Shown here: in pieces, positions 1 to 7,784 of the stretch
How positions within the stretch are numbered: the stretch's first letter is position 1
Layout: the number at the start of each line of letters is the position of its first letter
Position numbers and translations under genes: made by a program
Assembly: GCF_934330165.1 (NCBI RefSeq)
Contig: NZ_CAKRGI010000021.1
Span: 1 to 42,189, forward strand
Source of the DNA: an uncultured Mediterraneibacter sp.
GTDB lineage: Bacteria; Bacillota; Clostridia; Lachnospirales; Lachnospiraceae
Direction: 5' to 3'
DNA length: 42,189 nucleotides
The notes under the pieces: model-generated
The model's input: the letters and a program-made list of their open reading frames with translations, nothing else
Databases searched by the model: none
Told to the model about the DNA's origin: nothing

Positions 1-14
1 TCCTAGACATAAAA

Positions 15-75
15 ATATGCTCCTCATATGATAGATTTTTGGATATTTCCATTGTCTACCATATGGGGAGCATAT
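15..75. repeat. Imperfect 21-bp inverted repeat
   Basis: The arms at 15-35 and 55-75 are complementary at 19 of 21 positions around a 19-nt loop. The repeat lies where the missing 5' part of the following phosphatase gene would be expected, so it may mark the end of an inserted element or be an old terminator. No T-run follows the right arm, which makes a simple terminator less likely. Confidence 0.6.
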
Positions 76-156
76 CAGAAAATGGGGGATGACCTCTTTG
101 ATTTTGTCCTGCTGATACTAAAATTATATTCCTTTTTTTCAAAATAGTGAAAAGAA

Positions 157-630
157 GTGAATGCAATATCGGGAGAAAAATGTGATACAGCATGGTTGGT
201 TTCCGACATGCCATATGAAAGAAAAAAAGAATTGAAAGAAATTTTTCTCGGAACAAAAGAAGCATCCTCGAACAGTGAAAATCCGCAGTATCCTTATGGA
301 GATTATTTTGTACGGTTTGGAGGGGAAGATCTGGATGCTTTTACAGACCGTATTTACGATGCAGTCAGAGAAATTGCAAGAGAAGATACAGGAGAAACGA
401 TCCTGATCGTGACGCATGGAATGGCGATGCGACGTTTCCTCAAGGCAGTTAGTTACCAGCAGGATGGAACAGGTTTTATCGGAAACTGTGGGATTGTGCA
501 ACTCCAATATGAAGAAGATACTTTTGAGGTCAGAAAAATAATCAATCCTGCAGGAACTGCACAAAATATTAATATTTTAGGAAAGTTCTGTGGGAAAAGA
601 GAGGTAGATCCGCATTACGTATCGAAATAA
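157..630 (+). pseudogene. Histidine phosphatase (phosphoglycerate mutase-like), 5'-truncated fragment
   Basis: This 157-residue frame matches the C-terminal two thirds of a histidine-phosphatase domain. The second catalytic-core segment ILIVTHGMAMRRFL is present around residues 82-95, preceded by a GGED segment and a helix that resemble the usual region before the second histidine. The defining N-terminal RHGxT motif, with the phospho-accepting histidine, is absent. Family members normally run to about 200-230 residues. Reading upstream in the same frame meets stop codons at once, and the only start is a GTG without a convincing ribosome binding site. I infer a remnant left after a 5' deletion or insertion, with the inverted repeat at 15-75 near the break. 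It is unlikely to be catalytically active. A strong terminator follows directly. Confidence 0.75.
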
Positions 631-645
631 AATAAGGAATAAGAG

Positions 646-704
646 AAACCGGAAGTATCGTGCCAGATCTGTAAGAAGTCTGGCACGATACTTCCGGTTT
701 TGAG
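646..704 (+). terminator. Rho-independent terminator with a perfect 22-bp stem
   Basis: The arms 646-667 and 679-700 are perfectly complementary over 22 bp with an 11-nt loop. The stem is bounded by AAACC on the left and GGTTTT on the right. It lies 16 bp after the phosphatase stop codon. The stem is longer than usual and could work in both directions. Confidence 0.85.
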
Positions 705-781
705 ATTCTATATACAGAACTTTTTTGAGTATTATTTTGTTTTACTGCATATACTAAGAAAAATAATCAGGAGGTAGTAAA

Positions 782-976
782 ATGAGCAGAAAAAGAAGAC
801 TGACAACAGAAGAGATTGAAAATCAGAAACAAATCGATGCCTGCGATTATCTGTCCAATGCAGTATCCACTCAGGATTGCACAGGACTGATTCCGTCAGC
901 ACCGGTCAGTGACGCAGAACTGGAGTCTTATGAAGAGGTGTATCATTACCAGCCTCCGAAGGTGAAGAAAAAATAA
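782..976 (+). CDS. Small conserved-looking protein of unknown function (64 aa)
   Basis: I do not recognise this protein. It is 64 residues, very hydrophilic, with a basic N-terminus (MSRKRRL), an acidic middle containing DACDYL and a DxELESYEE stretch, and a lysine-rich end (PPKVKKK). It has no signal peptide or membrane segment. Two cysteines (in DACDYL and QDCTG) lie about 13 residues apart. An excellent ribosome binding site, AGGAGG, sits 8 nt before the ATG, which argues for a real gene. It is isolated: a strong terminator lies upstream. The TAA stop codon is shared with the left end of structured repeat copy A (TAAATTTTG), so the natural end of the protein may have been altered by that insertion. 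No function is assigned. Confidence 0.7.
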   Translation: MSRKRRLTTEEIENQKQIDACDYLSNAVSTQDCTGLIPSAPVSDAELESYEEVYHYQPPKVKKK

Positions 977-1280
977 ATTTTGTATTTGTTGTGATGATAC
1001 GCTTAGAAGGCATATAAATTCTTAGTGACAGATCGGACGCGGAAATCAGAGATATTCCTTCGCAGTGCAGAGCCCGCTTTACCTCAGCCCGTTGACCGTT
1101 TGTAATTCGAAAGTGGAAATCTTCGTGCAATGGCACTCAATTTACTTTCTCTAACAAACGCTGCAAAGTGTCTTCGGAACGCTCTACGCTAATGCACCTG
1201 CTCAGGAACACCCTGCTTTCCGCTGCCGATGCACCACAAAGAAACTTTCTATTTTATAAGCGTATCACCCCAATAAATTT
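975..1280 (+). mobile_element. Structured repeat element, copy A (subtype 1, complete)
   Basis: This is a complete copy of a repeat seen five times in the window. Its ends are imperfect terminal inverted repeats: the left end reads AATTTTGTATTTGTTG and then GATACGCTTA, and the right end carries TAAGCGTATC then CCCCAATAAATT. A TA dinucleotide flanks each end (974-975 and 1280-1281), as expected for TA-targeting elements. Internally, 1039-1069 pairs with 1193-1223, and 1097-1103 pairs with 1154-1160 around a smaller hairpin capped by GTGC-AATG-GCAC. A C-UUCG-G hairpin follows near 1168-1182. There is no coding capacity; the short antisense frame through it is not a gene. The left end shares its stop codon with the small upstream gene and the right end with the Rpn gene. 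Confidence 0.8.
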
Positions 1281-2295
1281 ATCCAACTACAGCCAATATC
1301 TTGCTGATTCCATCAACCGATTCTCTTAGTACTGCTGCAATTGCATCCAAAGAATAACCAAGCTTTTGCATTTGCCGGGCTACCTCCTTTTTGTGGGAAG
1401 CTTTACCTTCCGCAATGCCAAGTTCTTTTCCATGAGCTTCTCCTTCCGCAATCCCCGATTGTCTGCCCTGTTCAATTCCAGTCTGAACGCCATCATTATA
1501 AATATCTTCCAGTGCTTTACACATATCCAGTTCCTCCATTTCATTCTTTTCTACGCTTATTTCCATAAGCTGACGGGAATTCAAAAATGCTCCAAGTGCA
1601 TGATAAGTCTCCAGATCCAGCTTTTGGAAATAGTCTTTATGATTTGCCACATATGTACGCAATGCGTATTTATCCTGACTACATTGTAGCATACCGAAGA
1701 TGATTTGTAAATCACTTTGAAAAGATTCTAAATTTTTCAGTCTTCTGACATCAATGAGGTTAATGTGATAATTGGGAAGATACTTTTTCATCCGTTCCGC
1801 ATGGCTTTTTTCTGTCCCAAGATCGAACATCTGATGCAGTTCTAAAGGACCATCCCATTCCTCTGTTCCATAATAGAAAACCAAAGTAATCACCGGAATG
1901 AGCTTGTCATTCTTTTGAAACCGGGAAAGAAATTCAGCCGAAGAAAGGCGGGGCGGACGTTCTTTCCATTTGACCCGCACCTGTTCTGCGTATTCCAGGC
2001 TGTCATAGAGCATTACTTTTAACGGTGCGGCATAATGAATGGCAGTTTGTGATTCCACCGCCAGCAACATCAGCACAGCCTGATCCTGCCAGTTCATAAT
2101 GATATCGCGGTATTGCTTTTTTACAACATTTTTCCCCTGAGCATCCTGAAGACTGACTGCGGTTGTCTCCGGGCTGAGGTGAAGGTTTTCCGGCAGGATC
2201 ACAGGTTTTCCCTGAAATAAAATGGCATTGAACAGGTCTGCAAACCTTTTCGTATCCTTAAGCCAAAGATTAACATTTACATCTGCTTGTCCCAT
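1279..2295 (-). CDS. Rpn family recombination-promoting nuclease / putative transposase (PD-(D/E)XK)
   Basis: This 338-residue protein belongs to the Rpn/YhgA-like family (transposase_31 type), whose members are DNA endonucleases with a PD-(D/E)XK fold that stimulate recombination. The diagnostic segment LLAVESQTAIHYAAPLKVML lies near residues 76-95 and carries the ExQ catalytic pair typical of the family. VITLVFYYG near residues 136-144 is also characteristic. The C-terminus has an EGxxxG-rich helical tail (IEQGRQSGIAEGEAHGKELG) followed by a short helical domain, the usual Rpn ending. I chose the ATG at 2295 because AAGGGGGA lies 7 nt upstream; a TTG two codons earlier is possible. The gene lies between repeat copies A and B/C. 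Its stop codon overlaps the right end of copy A. The association with repeats suggests a role in their mobility, but this is inference. Confidence 0.85.
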   Translation of the reverse strand: MGQADVNVNLWLKDTKRFADLFNAILFQGKPVILPENLHLSPETTAVSLQDAQGKNVVKKQYRDIIMNWQDQAVLMLLAVESQTAIHYAAPLKVMLYDSLEYAEQVRVKWKERPPRLSSAEFLSRFQKNDKLIPVITLVFYYGTEEWDGPLELHQMFDLGTEKSHAERMKKYLPNYHINLIDVRRLKNLESFQSDLQIIFGMLQCSQDKYALRTYVANHKDYFQKLDLETYHALGAFLNSRQLMEISVEKNEMEELDMCKALEDIYNDGVQTGIEQGRQSGIAEGEAHGKELGIAEGKASHKKEVARQMQKLGYSLDAIAAVLRESVDGISKILAVVG

Positions 2296-2393
2296 AGGCA
2301 AGTCCCCCTTAATAAAAATAAAATATTGCTATCATCAAAATGAAAATCTCTGACCGAAATGGTCTTGAAATACGAGATGCATCCGTGGCGAAT

Positions 2394-2535
2394 TTTCAGA
2401 AATTCTCTACTTATTGGACATCAGACATAGAAAACGAAAATTGAATCTGTCTGAGATTTTGATGTGAGATGAGTATAAAATAGTGTAAGAAAAAAATCAA
2501 TTAAAAGAGTTTAAAGTTTGTGTGAAATAAGTATA
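2394..2535. promoter_or_regulatory. Conserved AT-rich leader between the Rpn gene and repeat B
   Basis: This non-coding stretch is repeated near the window's other end (about 41906-42032). The block 2477-2521 is identical over 45 nt to 41974-42018, and flanking sequence is similar. It holds two TATAAAAT-like boxes (near 2474 and 2533). The second, preceded at 16 nt by TTTAAA, would start transcription rightward into repeat B. The remainder of 2302-2393 shows nothing recognisable apart from the Rpn ribosome binding site region. Confidence 0.55.
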
Positions 2536-2852
2536 AAATTTGTATTTGTTGAAGAGCATATATCCCGGCAGCAGGAAGTTTTTTTGACAGAAGAGCGTCC
2601 ATATCCGCACTTGTTGTTGCATCGCAGTGCAGGACCCGCTTTACCTCAGCCCGTTGACAACTTGTAACAGAAACGTGGAAATGCTCGTGCAAAGGCACTC
2701 GCATTTACGTTCCTTAACAAGTTGGGCAAAGTGTCTTCGGAACGCTCCCTGTCAATGCACTGCTCACGCAGCAGCAAGTGCGGATATTGGGCTTTTCAAG
2801 TCAGAAAGCGTTCCTCGCACCGGGACATTTTCTCCCAACAAATACGAAATTT
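2536..2852 (+). mobile_element. Structured repeat element, copy B (subtype 2, complete)
   Basis: The terminal inverted repeats are AAATTTGTATTTGTTG at the left and its near-complement CAACAAATACGAAATTT at the right; CCCGG and CCGGG also pair just inside. The main stem is 2601-2631 with 2756-2787, and the apical stem is 2658-2665 (CAACTTGT) with 2717-2724 (ACAAGTTG). The core GACCCGCTTTACCTCAGCCC and the segment GTGTCTTCGGAACGCTC are shared with copies A and C, but the stems use different bases that still pair. Unlike copies A, C and D, it is not flanked by TA at both ends. Confidence 0.8.
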
Positions 2853-2863
2853 CAAATAAGAAG

Positions 2864-2960
2864 TAGAAAGCCGGAAGGTTACCAACTAAGATATTATATC
2901 CTGCGTTTTGCAGGTCGTTTATCCTGGTCGATAACCATCCGGCTTCTTTCTATCGTTTTT
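2864..2960 (+). terminator. Long imperfect hairpin followed by a T-run
   Basis: The left arm at 2864-2881 (contains GAAAGCCGGAAGGTTA) pairs with the right arm at 2932-2952 (contains TAACCATCCGG and CTTTC). Inner pairing includes TATCCTGC with GCAGG. TTTTT follows at 2956-2960. It lies between repeat copies B and C and could end transcription coming through B. It could also be a separate small palindromic repeat. Confidence 0.5.
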
Positions 2961-3269
2961 AAATTTGCATTGTTGAGTGAATACGCTGCAGAGTCGGAAA
3001 AAACTTCTTACTGCGATGGGCAGCGGAAAGCAGGGTGTTCCTGAGCAGGTGCATTAGCAGGAGCGTTCCGAAGACACTTTGCAGCGTTTGTTAGAGAAAG
3101 TAAATCGAGTGCCATTGCACGAAGATTTCCACTTTCGAGTTACAAACGGTCAACGGGCTGAGGTAAAGCGGGCTCTGCACTGCGAAGGAATATCCTGCTT
3201 TCCGCGTCCGATCTGCTTTTAAAAAGTTAGCTGATTCTTTATAGCGTATCACCCCAACAAATACAAATT
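2961..3269 (-). mobile_element. Structured repeat element, copy C (subtype 1, complete, inverted)
   Basis: On the minus strand this copy starts with AATTTGTATTTGTTGGGG and GATACGCT and ends with AGCGTATTCACTCAACAATG then CAAATT. TA flanks both ends (2960-2961 and 3269-3270). It is nearly identical to copy A through the core: the GCGGAAAGCAGG arm pairs with CCTGCTTTCCGC, the CGTTTGT/ACAAACG apical stem is unchanged, and the C-UUCG-G hairpin is present. In the long stem, this copy restores pairing where copy A has mismatches (GCAGG rather than TCAGAG). Its minus-strand left end overlaps the TAA stop codon of the giant activase gene. It is inverted relative to copy A, and A and C together bracket the Rpn gene and copy B. 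Confidence 0.8.
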
Positions 3270-6200
3270 AGTTCTCTTTCTCCAGATTCTTAAACGCTGT
3301 TGACAGCATCAGTTTGATTCTGTTCAACTGGTTTACTTCACTTGCACCCGGATCGAAGTCGATGGCTACGATATTGGACTCCGGATGTCTGCGGCGGAGT
3401 TCTTTGATAACGCCCTTGCCGACTACATGGTTTGGCAGGCAGGCGAATGGCTGCGTACAAACGATATTTCCTGCACCGCTGTGGATCAGCTCCAGCATTT
3501 CTCCGGTTAAGAACCAGCCCTCACCGGTCTGATTTCCGAGTGATACGATCTCAGAAGCCATTTTCCCAAGATCTTCAATATGTGCCGGAGGATCAAAGTG
3601 TTTGCTTTGCTCAAATGCTTTTGAAGCAGGGGAACGGAACCATTCCAGTGCCTTAATACCAAGATTACCGACCGTTGCTTTTGATTTCTTCATGCCAAGA
3701 TGTGACACCTTGAAATTCTGATTATAAAAGCAGTAAAGCAGGAAGTCCAGCAGATCAGGAACGACAGCTTCTGCACCTTCGCTTTCAAGCAGCTCGGCAA
3801 GATGGTTGTTGGCAGCCGGCAGGAATTTAACAAGGATTTCTCCTACGATTCCGACACGTGGCTTTTTAATATCCAGCGTTTCAATGGTATCAAAATCATG
3901 AATGATCTCATTGCAGAGTTTTTTAAATTTTCGACGGGAAGGATAACCTTCCGATACGAATTTCTTCACGACTTCTGCCCATTTCCGGTGAACCTGGTCT
4001 GTCGTGCCGGGAACGGTCTCGTATGGACGCATCCGATAAACGCATTTCATGAAAATATCTCCAAATACAGCAGCATATAATCCACGCAGAACCAGTGCCG
4101 GAGAAAGCTTAAAGCCAGGATTCTCCTCCAGTCCGCTTAAGTTGATGGAGATGACCGGGATGTGTCCCATGCCGGCTTTTTTCAAAGCACGACGGATAAA
4201 TCCAATGTAGTTGGAGGCACGGCATCCGCCACCGGTCTGACTGATGATAACGGCTGTCTGGTTCAGGTCATATTTTCCTGAAAGCAGGGCATCCATAATC
4301 TGTCCGACTACGATCAGAGATGGATAACAGGCATCATTATTTACATATTTCAGGCCCATGTCAACGGCCTGTTTATTGTCGTTCGGAAGTACTTCAATCT
4401 TATATCCTGCTGCACAGAATGCAGGCTCAAGAAGCTCAAAGTGAACCGGTGACATCTGTGGGCAGAGGATGGTATAAGTCTTCTGCATTTCCTTTGTAAA
4501 CGGTACTTTTTCAATAGAAGACGGTCGGATCGTTCTCTGTTCCTGCTTTTTCTCACGTACACGAATCGCAGCAAGGAGAGAGCGGACACGGATTCTTGCT
4601 GCTCCCAGGTTATTGACTTCGTCAATCTTCAGTGTTGTATAAATCTTGTCTGAATTGGTCAGGATCTCAGCAACCTGATCTGTCGTTACGGCATCCAGAC
4701 CACAGCCAAAGGAATTTAACTGGATCAGATCCAGATTCTCAGTCGTCTTCACATAGTTTGCGGCTGCATAAAGTCTGGAATGGTACATCCACTGATCCAT
4801 GACATTCAGAGGGCGTTCTACCTGATGAAGGTGGGAGACGGAGTCCTCTGTCAGTACTGCAATATTGTAGGATGTAATCAGTTCAGGGAGTCCGTGGTTG
4901 ACCTCAGGGTCAATATGATAAGGACGTCCCGCCAGAACGATACCACGGTTGCCGGTCTCATTCAGGAAACGGATCGTCTCCTCTCCTTTCGTTCTCATGT
5001 CCTGACGGCAGGCTGCAAGTTCTTCCCATGCTTTATGTACAGCAGAACGGATTTCTGTATCAGAAAGGGAAAATTTCTTTCCGAGTTCGTCGATCAGACG
5101 GTAAGAGATTGTATCCTCACTTTCAAAGTTCAGGAATGGATGGATAAGATCAACTTCTCCATGCACGATCGGATCCATGTTGTTCTTAATATTTTCCGGG
5201 TAGGAAGTAACGATCGGGCAGTTATAATGGTTGTCTGAATCAGCAAATTCTTTCCGCTCATAAGGGATGGAAGGATAGAAAATGTGCTTTACTTCCTGAT
5301 TGATGAGCCACTGTACATGTCCGTGTGCAAGCTTGGCCGGATAACATTCGGATTCACTCGGGATGGATTCAATTCCAAGCTCGTAAATCTTTCTCGTAGA
5401 TGCCGGGGAAAGAACGACACGGAATCCCAGTTCAGTGAAAAATGTAAACCAGAACGGATAATTTTCATACATATTCAGAACCCGTGGGATACCGATCACT
5501 CCGCGGCGGGCATCGGCCTCTTCGAGCGGAGTATAATCAAAGTAACGATGCAGCTTATATTCAAAAAGGTTCGGCATCTGATTCTTTGACTTCTCTTTTC
5601 CAAGACCTCTCTCACAGCGGTTTCCGGTGATGAATTTACGGCCACCGCTGAAATGGTTGATCGTCAGACGGCAGGTATTGGTACATCCACGACATTTGGT
5701 CATAGTTGTAGAATATTCCAGGGAACGGATTTCATCGATGGAGAGCATGGTGGTTCCCTCGCAGTCGGTATAACGTTCTCTTGCAATCAGGGCAGCTCCG
5801 AATGCTCCCATGATCCCTGCAATGTCAGGACGGATCGCCTCGCAGTTGGCGATTTTCTCAAAGCTCCTGAGAACCGCATTATTATAGAAAGTACCACCCT
5901 GTACAACGATATGCTTACCAAGTTCAGAAGCGTCAGAAACTTTGATTACCTTGAATAAAGCATTCTTGATAACGGAGTAGGCAAGTCCGGCAGAAATATC
6001 AGCAACAGAGGCTCCTTCTTTCTGAGCCTGCTTTACTTTGGAATTCATAAATACAGTACAGCGTGTACCGAGGTCGATCGGATTCTGTGCATACAGTGCC
6101 TCCTGAGCAAAATCCTCCACAGAGTAGTTCAGGGATTTGGCGAAAGTTTCAATGAAAGAACCGCAGCCGGAAGAGCAGGCCTCGTTGAGCTGGACGCTGT

Positions 6201-7515
6201 CTACAGTCTGGTTCTTGATCTTGATACATTTCATGTCCTGCCCACCGATGTCAAGGATACAGTCTACATCCGGTTCAAAGAAAGAAGCTGCATAATAATG
6301 AGACACTGTTTCAACCTCTCCCTCATCCAGCATCAGTGCGGATTTGATCAGTGCCTCACCGTAACCGGTAGAGCATGAGTGGACAATCTCCACACCTTTA
6401 GGCAGCTGGTCATAAATATCCTTGATGGCAGAAATGGTTGTGCCAAGCGGATCTCCTTCATTATTATGATAAAAAGAATACAAAAGAGTACCGTCTTCTC
6501 CAACCAGGGCAGCTTTTGTGGTGGTAGAACCTGCATCGATTCCGAGGAATGCCTTTCCTCTGTATGTTGCAAGATCTTTTACCGGAACCTGATGCTGTGC
6601 ATGGCGTGCAGAAAATTCTTCATAGTCTTTCGTGGTTGCAAAGAGTGGATCAAGACGTTCTACCTCAAACTCCATTTTGATCTTTCCCTCAAGACGCTTT
6701 TGCATTTCAAGAAGAGCCATCGGAGTATCCTTTTTAGAATTGAGGGCAGAACCGATCGCAGCAAATAAATGAGAATGGTTCGGTGCAATAATATGCTCGT
6801 CATCCAGTTTCAGTGTACGGATGAAAGCTTCTTTCAGTTCTGAAAGGAAATGAAGCGGTCCGCCCAGGAAAGCGACGTGTCCACGGATCGGTTTACCGCA
6901 GGCAAGTCCGCTGATCGTCTGGTTGACAACTGCCTGAAAAATGGATGCAGCAAGATCTTCTCTGGCAGCACCATCGTTGATCAGTGGCTGAATATCCGTC
7001 TTTGCAAATACACCACAGCGTGCAGCGATCGAATAAAGAGCCTTATAATTTTTAGCATATTCATTCAGACCGGATGCATCGGTCTGGAGGAGAGATGCCA
7101 TCTGGTCGATAAAGGAACCTGTACCACCGGCACAGACACCATTCATACGCTGCTCGACATTTCCGCCTTCAAAATAGATGATCTTGGCATCCTCGCCGCC
7201 AAGCTCGATCGCAACATCAGTCTGTGGAGCGTAATCCTGCAGAGCTGTAGATACAGCAATGACCTCCTGCACAAAAGGTACGCCAAGATGTTTGGCGAGT
7301 GTCAGTCCGCCACTTCCTGTGATAACAGGAGAGACCTGAATCGGTCCGAGTTTGTAAATGGCACGTCCGAGAAGATCTGACAGAGTTTCCTGAATATTGG
7401 CAAAGTGACGCTCATAATCAGAGAAAAGCACTTCGTTCTCGTTGTCCAGAATGGCAATCTTAACGGTCGTAGAACCAATATCGATTCCCAAAGTATAGAG
7501 TTCTTTTGAATTCAT
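3268..7515 (-). CDS. Acyl-CoA dehydratase activase, large multidomain (BadF/BadG/HgdC type, 1415 aa)
   Basis: This protein combines parts that are separate in classical 2-hydroxyacyl-CoA dehydratase systems. Two ASKHA ATPase modules of the BadF/BadG/HgdC type are visible, starting with [11 protein letters not shown] near residue 9 and [11 protein letters not shown] near residue 324. Each has a glycine-rich GGxD segment ([16 protein letters not shown]) and a CxGG or CSSGCGSF segment that in activators contributes cysteines to a bridging 4Fe-4S cluster. A cysteine-rich [10 protein letters not shown] follows near residue 620, then a DUF2229-like and HgdB-like C-terminal half containing [12 protein letters not shown] and [16 protein letters not shown]. 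Activators of this family pump electrons into dehydratases using ATP. The substrate partner is not nearby, so the exact role is unknown. A strong promoter lies upstream on this strand. The TAA stop codon is shared with repeat copy C. Confidence 0.9.
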   Translation of the reverse strand: MNSKELYTLGIDIGSTTVKIAILDNENEVLFSDYERHFANIQETLSDLLGRAIYKLGPIQVSPVITGSGGLTLAKHLGVPFVQEVIAVSTALQDYAPQTDVAIELGGEDAKIIYFEGGNVEQRMNGVCAGGTGSFIDQMASLLQTDASGLNEYAKNYKALYSIAARCGVFAKTDIQPLINDGAAREDLAASIFQAVVNQTISGLACGKPIRGHVAFLGGPLHFLSELKEAFIRTLKLDDEHIIAPNHSHLFAAIGSALNSKKDTPMALLEMQKRLEGKIKMEFEVERLDPLFATTKDYEEFSARHAQHQVPVKDLATYRGKAFLGIDAGSTTTKAALVGEDGTLLYSFYHNNEGDPLGTTISAIKDIYDQLPKGVEIVHSCSTGYGEALIKSALMLDEGEVETVSHYYAASFFEPDVDCILDIGGQDMKCIKIKNQTVDSVQLNEACSSGCGSFIETFAKSLNYSVEDFAQEALYAQNPIDLGTRCTVFMNSKVKQAQKEGASVADISAGLAYSVIKNALFKVIKVSDASELGKHIVVQGGTFYNNAVLRSFEKIANCEAIRPDIAGIMGAFGAALIARERYTDCEGTTMLSIDEIRSLEYSTTMTKCRGCTNTCRLTINHFSGGRKFITGNRCERGLGKEKSKNQMPNLFEYKLHRYFDYTPLEEADARRGVIGIPRVLNMYENYPFWFTFFTELGFRVVLSPASTRKIYELGIESIPSESECYPAKLAHGHVQWLINQEVKHIFYPSIPYERKEFADSDNHYNCPIVTSYPENIKNNMDPIVHGEVDLIHPFLNFESEDTISYRLIDELGKKFSLSDTEIRSAVHKAWEELAACRQDMRTKGEETIRFLNETGNRGIVLAGRPYHIDPEVNHGLPELITSYNIAVLTEDSVSHLHQVERPLNVMDQWMYHSRLYAAANYVKTTENLDLIQLNSFGCGLDAVTTDQVAEILTNSDKIYTTLKIDEVNNLGAARIRVRSLLAAIRVREKKQEQRTIRPSSIEKVPFTKEMQKTYTILCPQMSPVHFELLEPAFCAAGYKIEVLPNDNKQAVDMGLKYVNNDACYPSLIVVGQIMDALLSGKYDLNQTAVIISQTGGGCRASNYIGFIRRALKKAGMGHIPVISINLSGLEENPGFKLSPALVLRGLYAAVFGDIFMKCVYRMRPYETVPGTTDQVHRKWAEVVKKFVSEGYPSRRKFKKLCNEIIHDFDTIETLDIKKPRVGIVGEILVKFLPAANNHLAELLESEGAEAVVPDLLDFLLYCFYNQNFKVSHLGMKKSKATVGNLGIKALEWFRSPASKAFEQSKHFDPPAHIEDLGKMASEIVSLGNQTGEGWFLTGEMLELIHSGAGNIVCTQPFACLPNHVVGKGVIKELRRRHPESNIVAIDFDPGASEVNQLNRIKLMLSTAFKNLEKEN

Positions 7516-7603
7516 GTTACTATCCCCAATCTTTCGTAATAGTCTATGATATATGTATGAGTTACTTCTTATTAAATGCGTTTACAGATTCGCAATACAT
7601 AAC

Positions 7604-7632
7604 ATTATACGACATCCGGCGGGAAAAGACAA
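7604..7632 (-). promoter_or_regulatory. Sigma-A-type promoter for the activase gene
   Basis: On the minus strand TTGTCT (7627-7632) is followed after exactly 17 bp by TATAAT (7604-7609). The leader to the activase ATG is about 85 nt. Confidence 0.75.
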
Positions 7633-7706
7633 TTGTAATTGTTGTTCATGATTCTGAAATATTCATAAAGAACTTGTTAAATCTTAAGGAAAATAATAAC
7701 ATTGGT

Positions 7707-7735
7707 TTGACAAAATAAAGCCCGGACGGTACAAT
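7707..7735 (+). promoter_or_regulatory. Sigma-A-type promoter for the rhomboid-like gene
   Basis: A perfect -35 TTGACA (7707-7712), 17-bp spacer and TACAAT (7730-7735). The -10 box overlaps an in-frame ATG at 7734, so that ATG cannot be the start; this supports the TTG start at 7785. Confidence 0.8.
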
Positions 7736-7784
7736 GACTGATGTATGGAAGAAGAACAATTTTGGTAAAAAAGGAGTTAATGTA

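Noticed and set aside
906..1136. Antisense open frame through repeat copy A, with a similar frame through copy B (2501-2704)
   Set aside because: Both frames run through the conserved structured core (…QRAEVKR…LHC) but start and end in unrelated sequence and lack ribosome binding sites. The similarity follows from the repeat, not from a protein.
2627..3044. Plus-strand open frames across repeats B and C
   Set aside because: They overlap hairpin arms and have no start signals or protein-like composition.
975..3270. Retron or group II intron as an explanation of the structured repeats
   Set aside because: There is no reverse transcriptase in the window, and the core lacks group II domain V and retron msr/msd features I could recognise.
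4780..7380. Several plus-strand frames of 90-180 residues opposite the activase gene
   Set aside because: They are antisense shadows of a clearly coding gene with intact domains; none has start signals or recognisable motifs.
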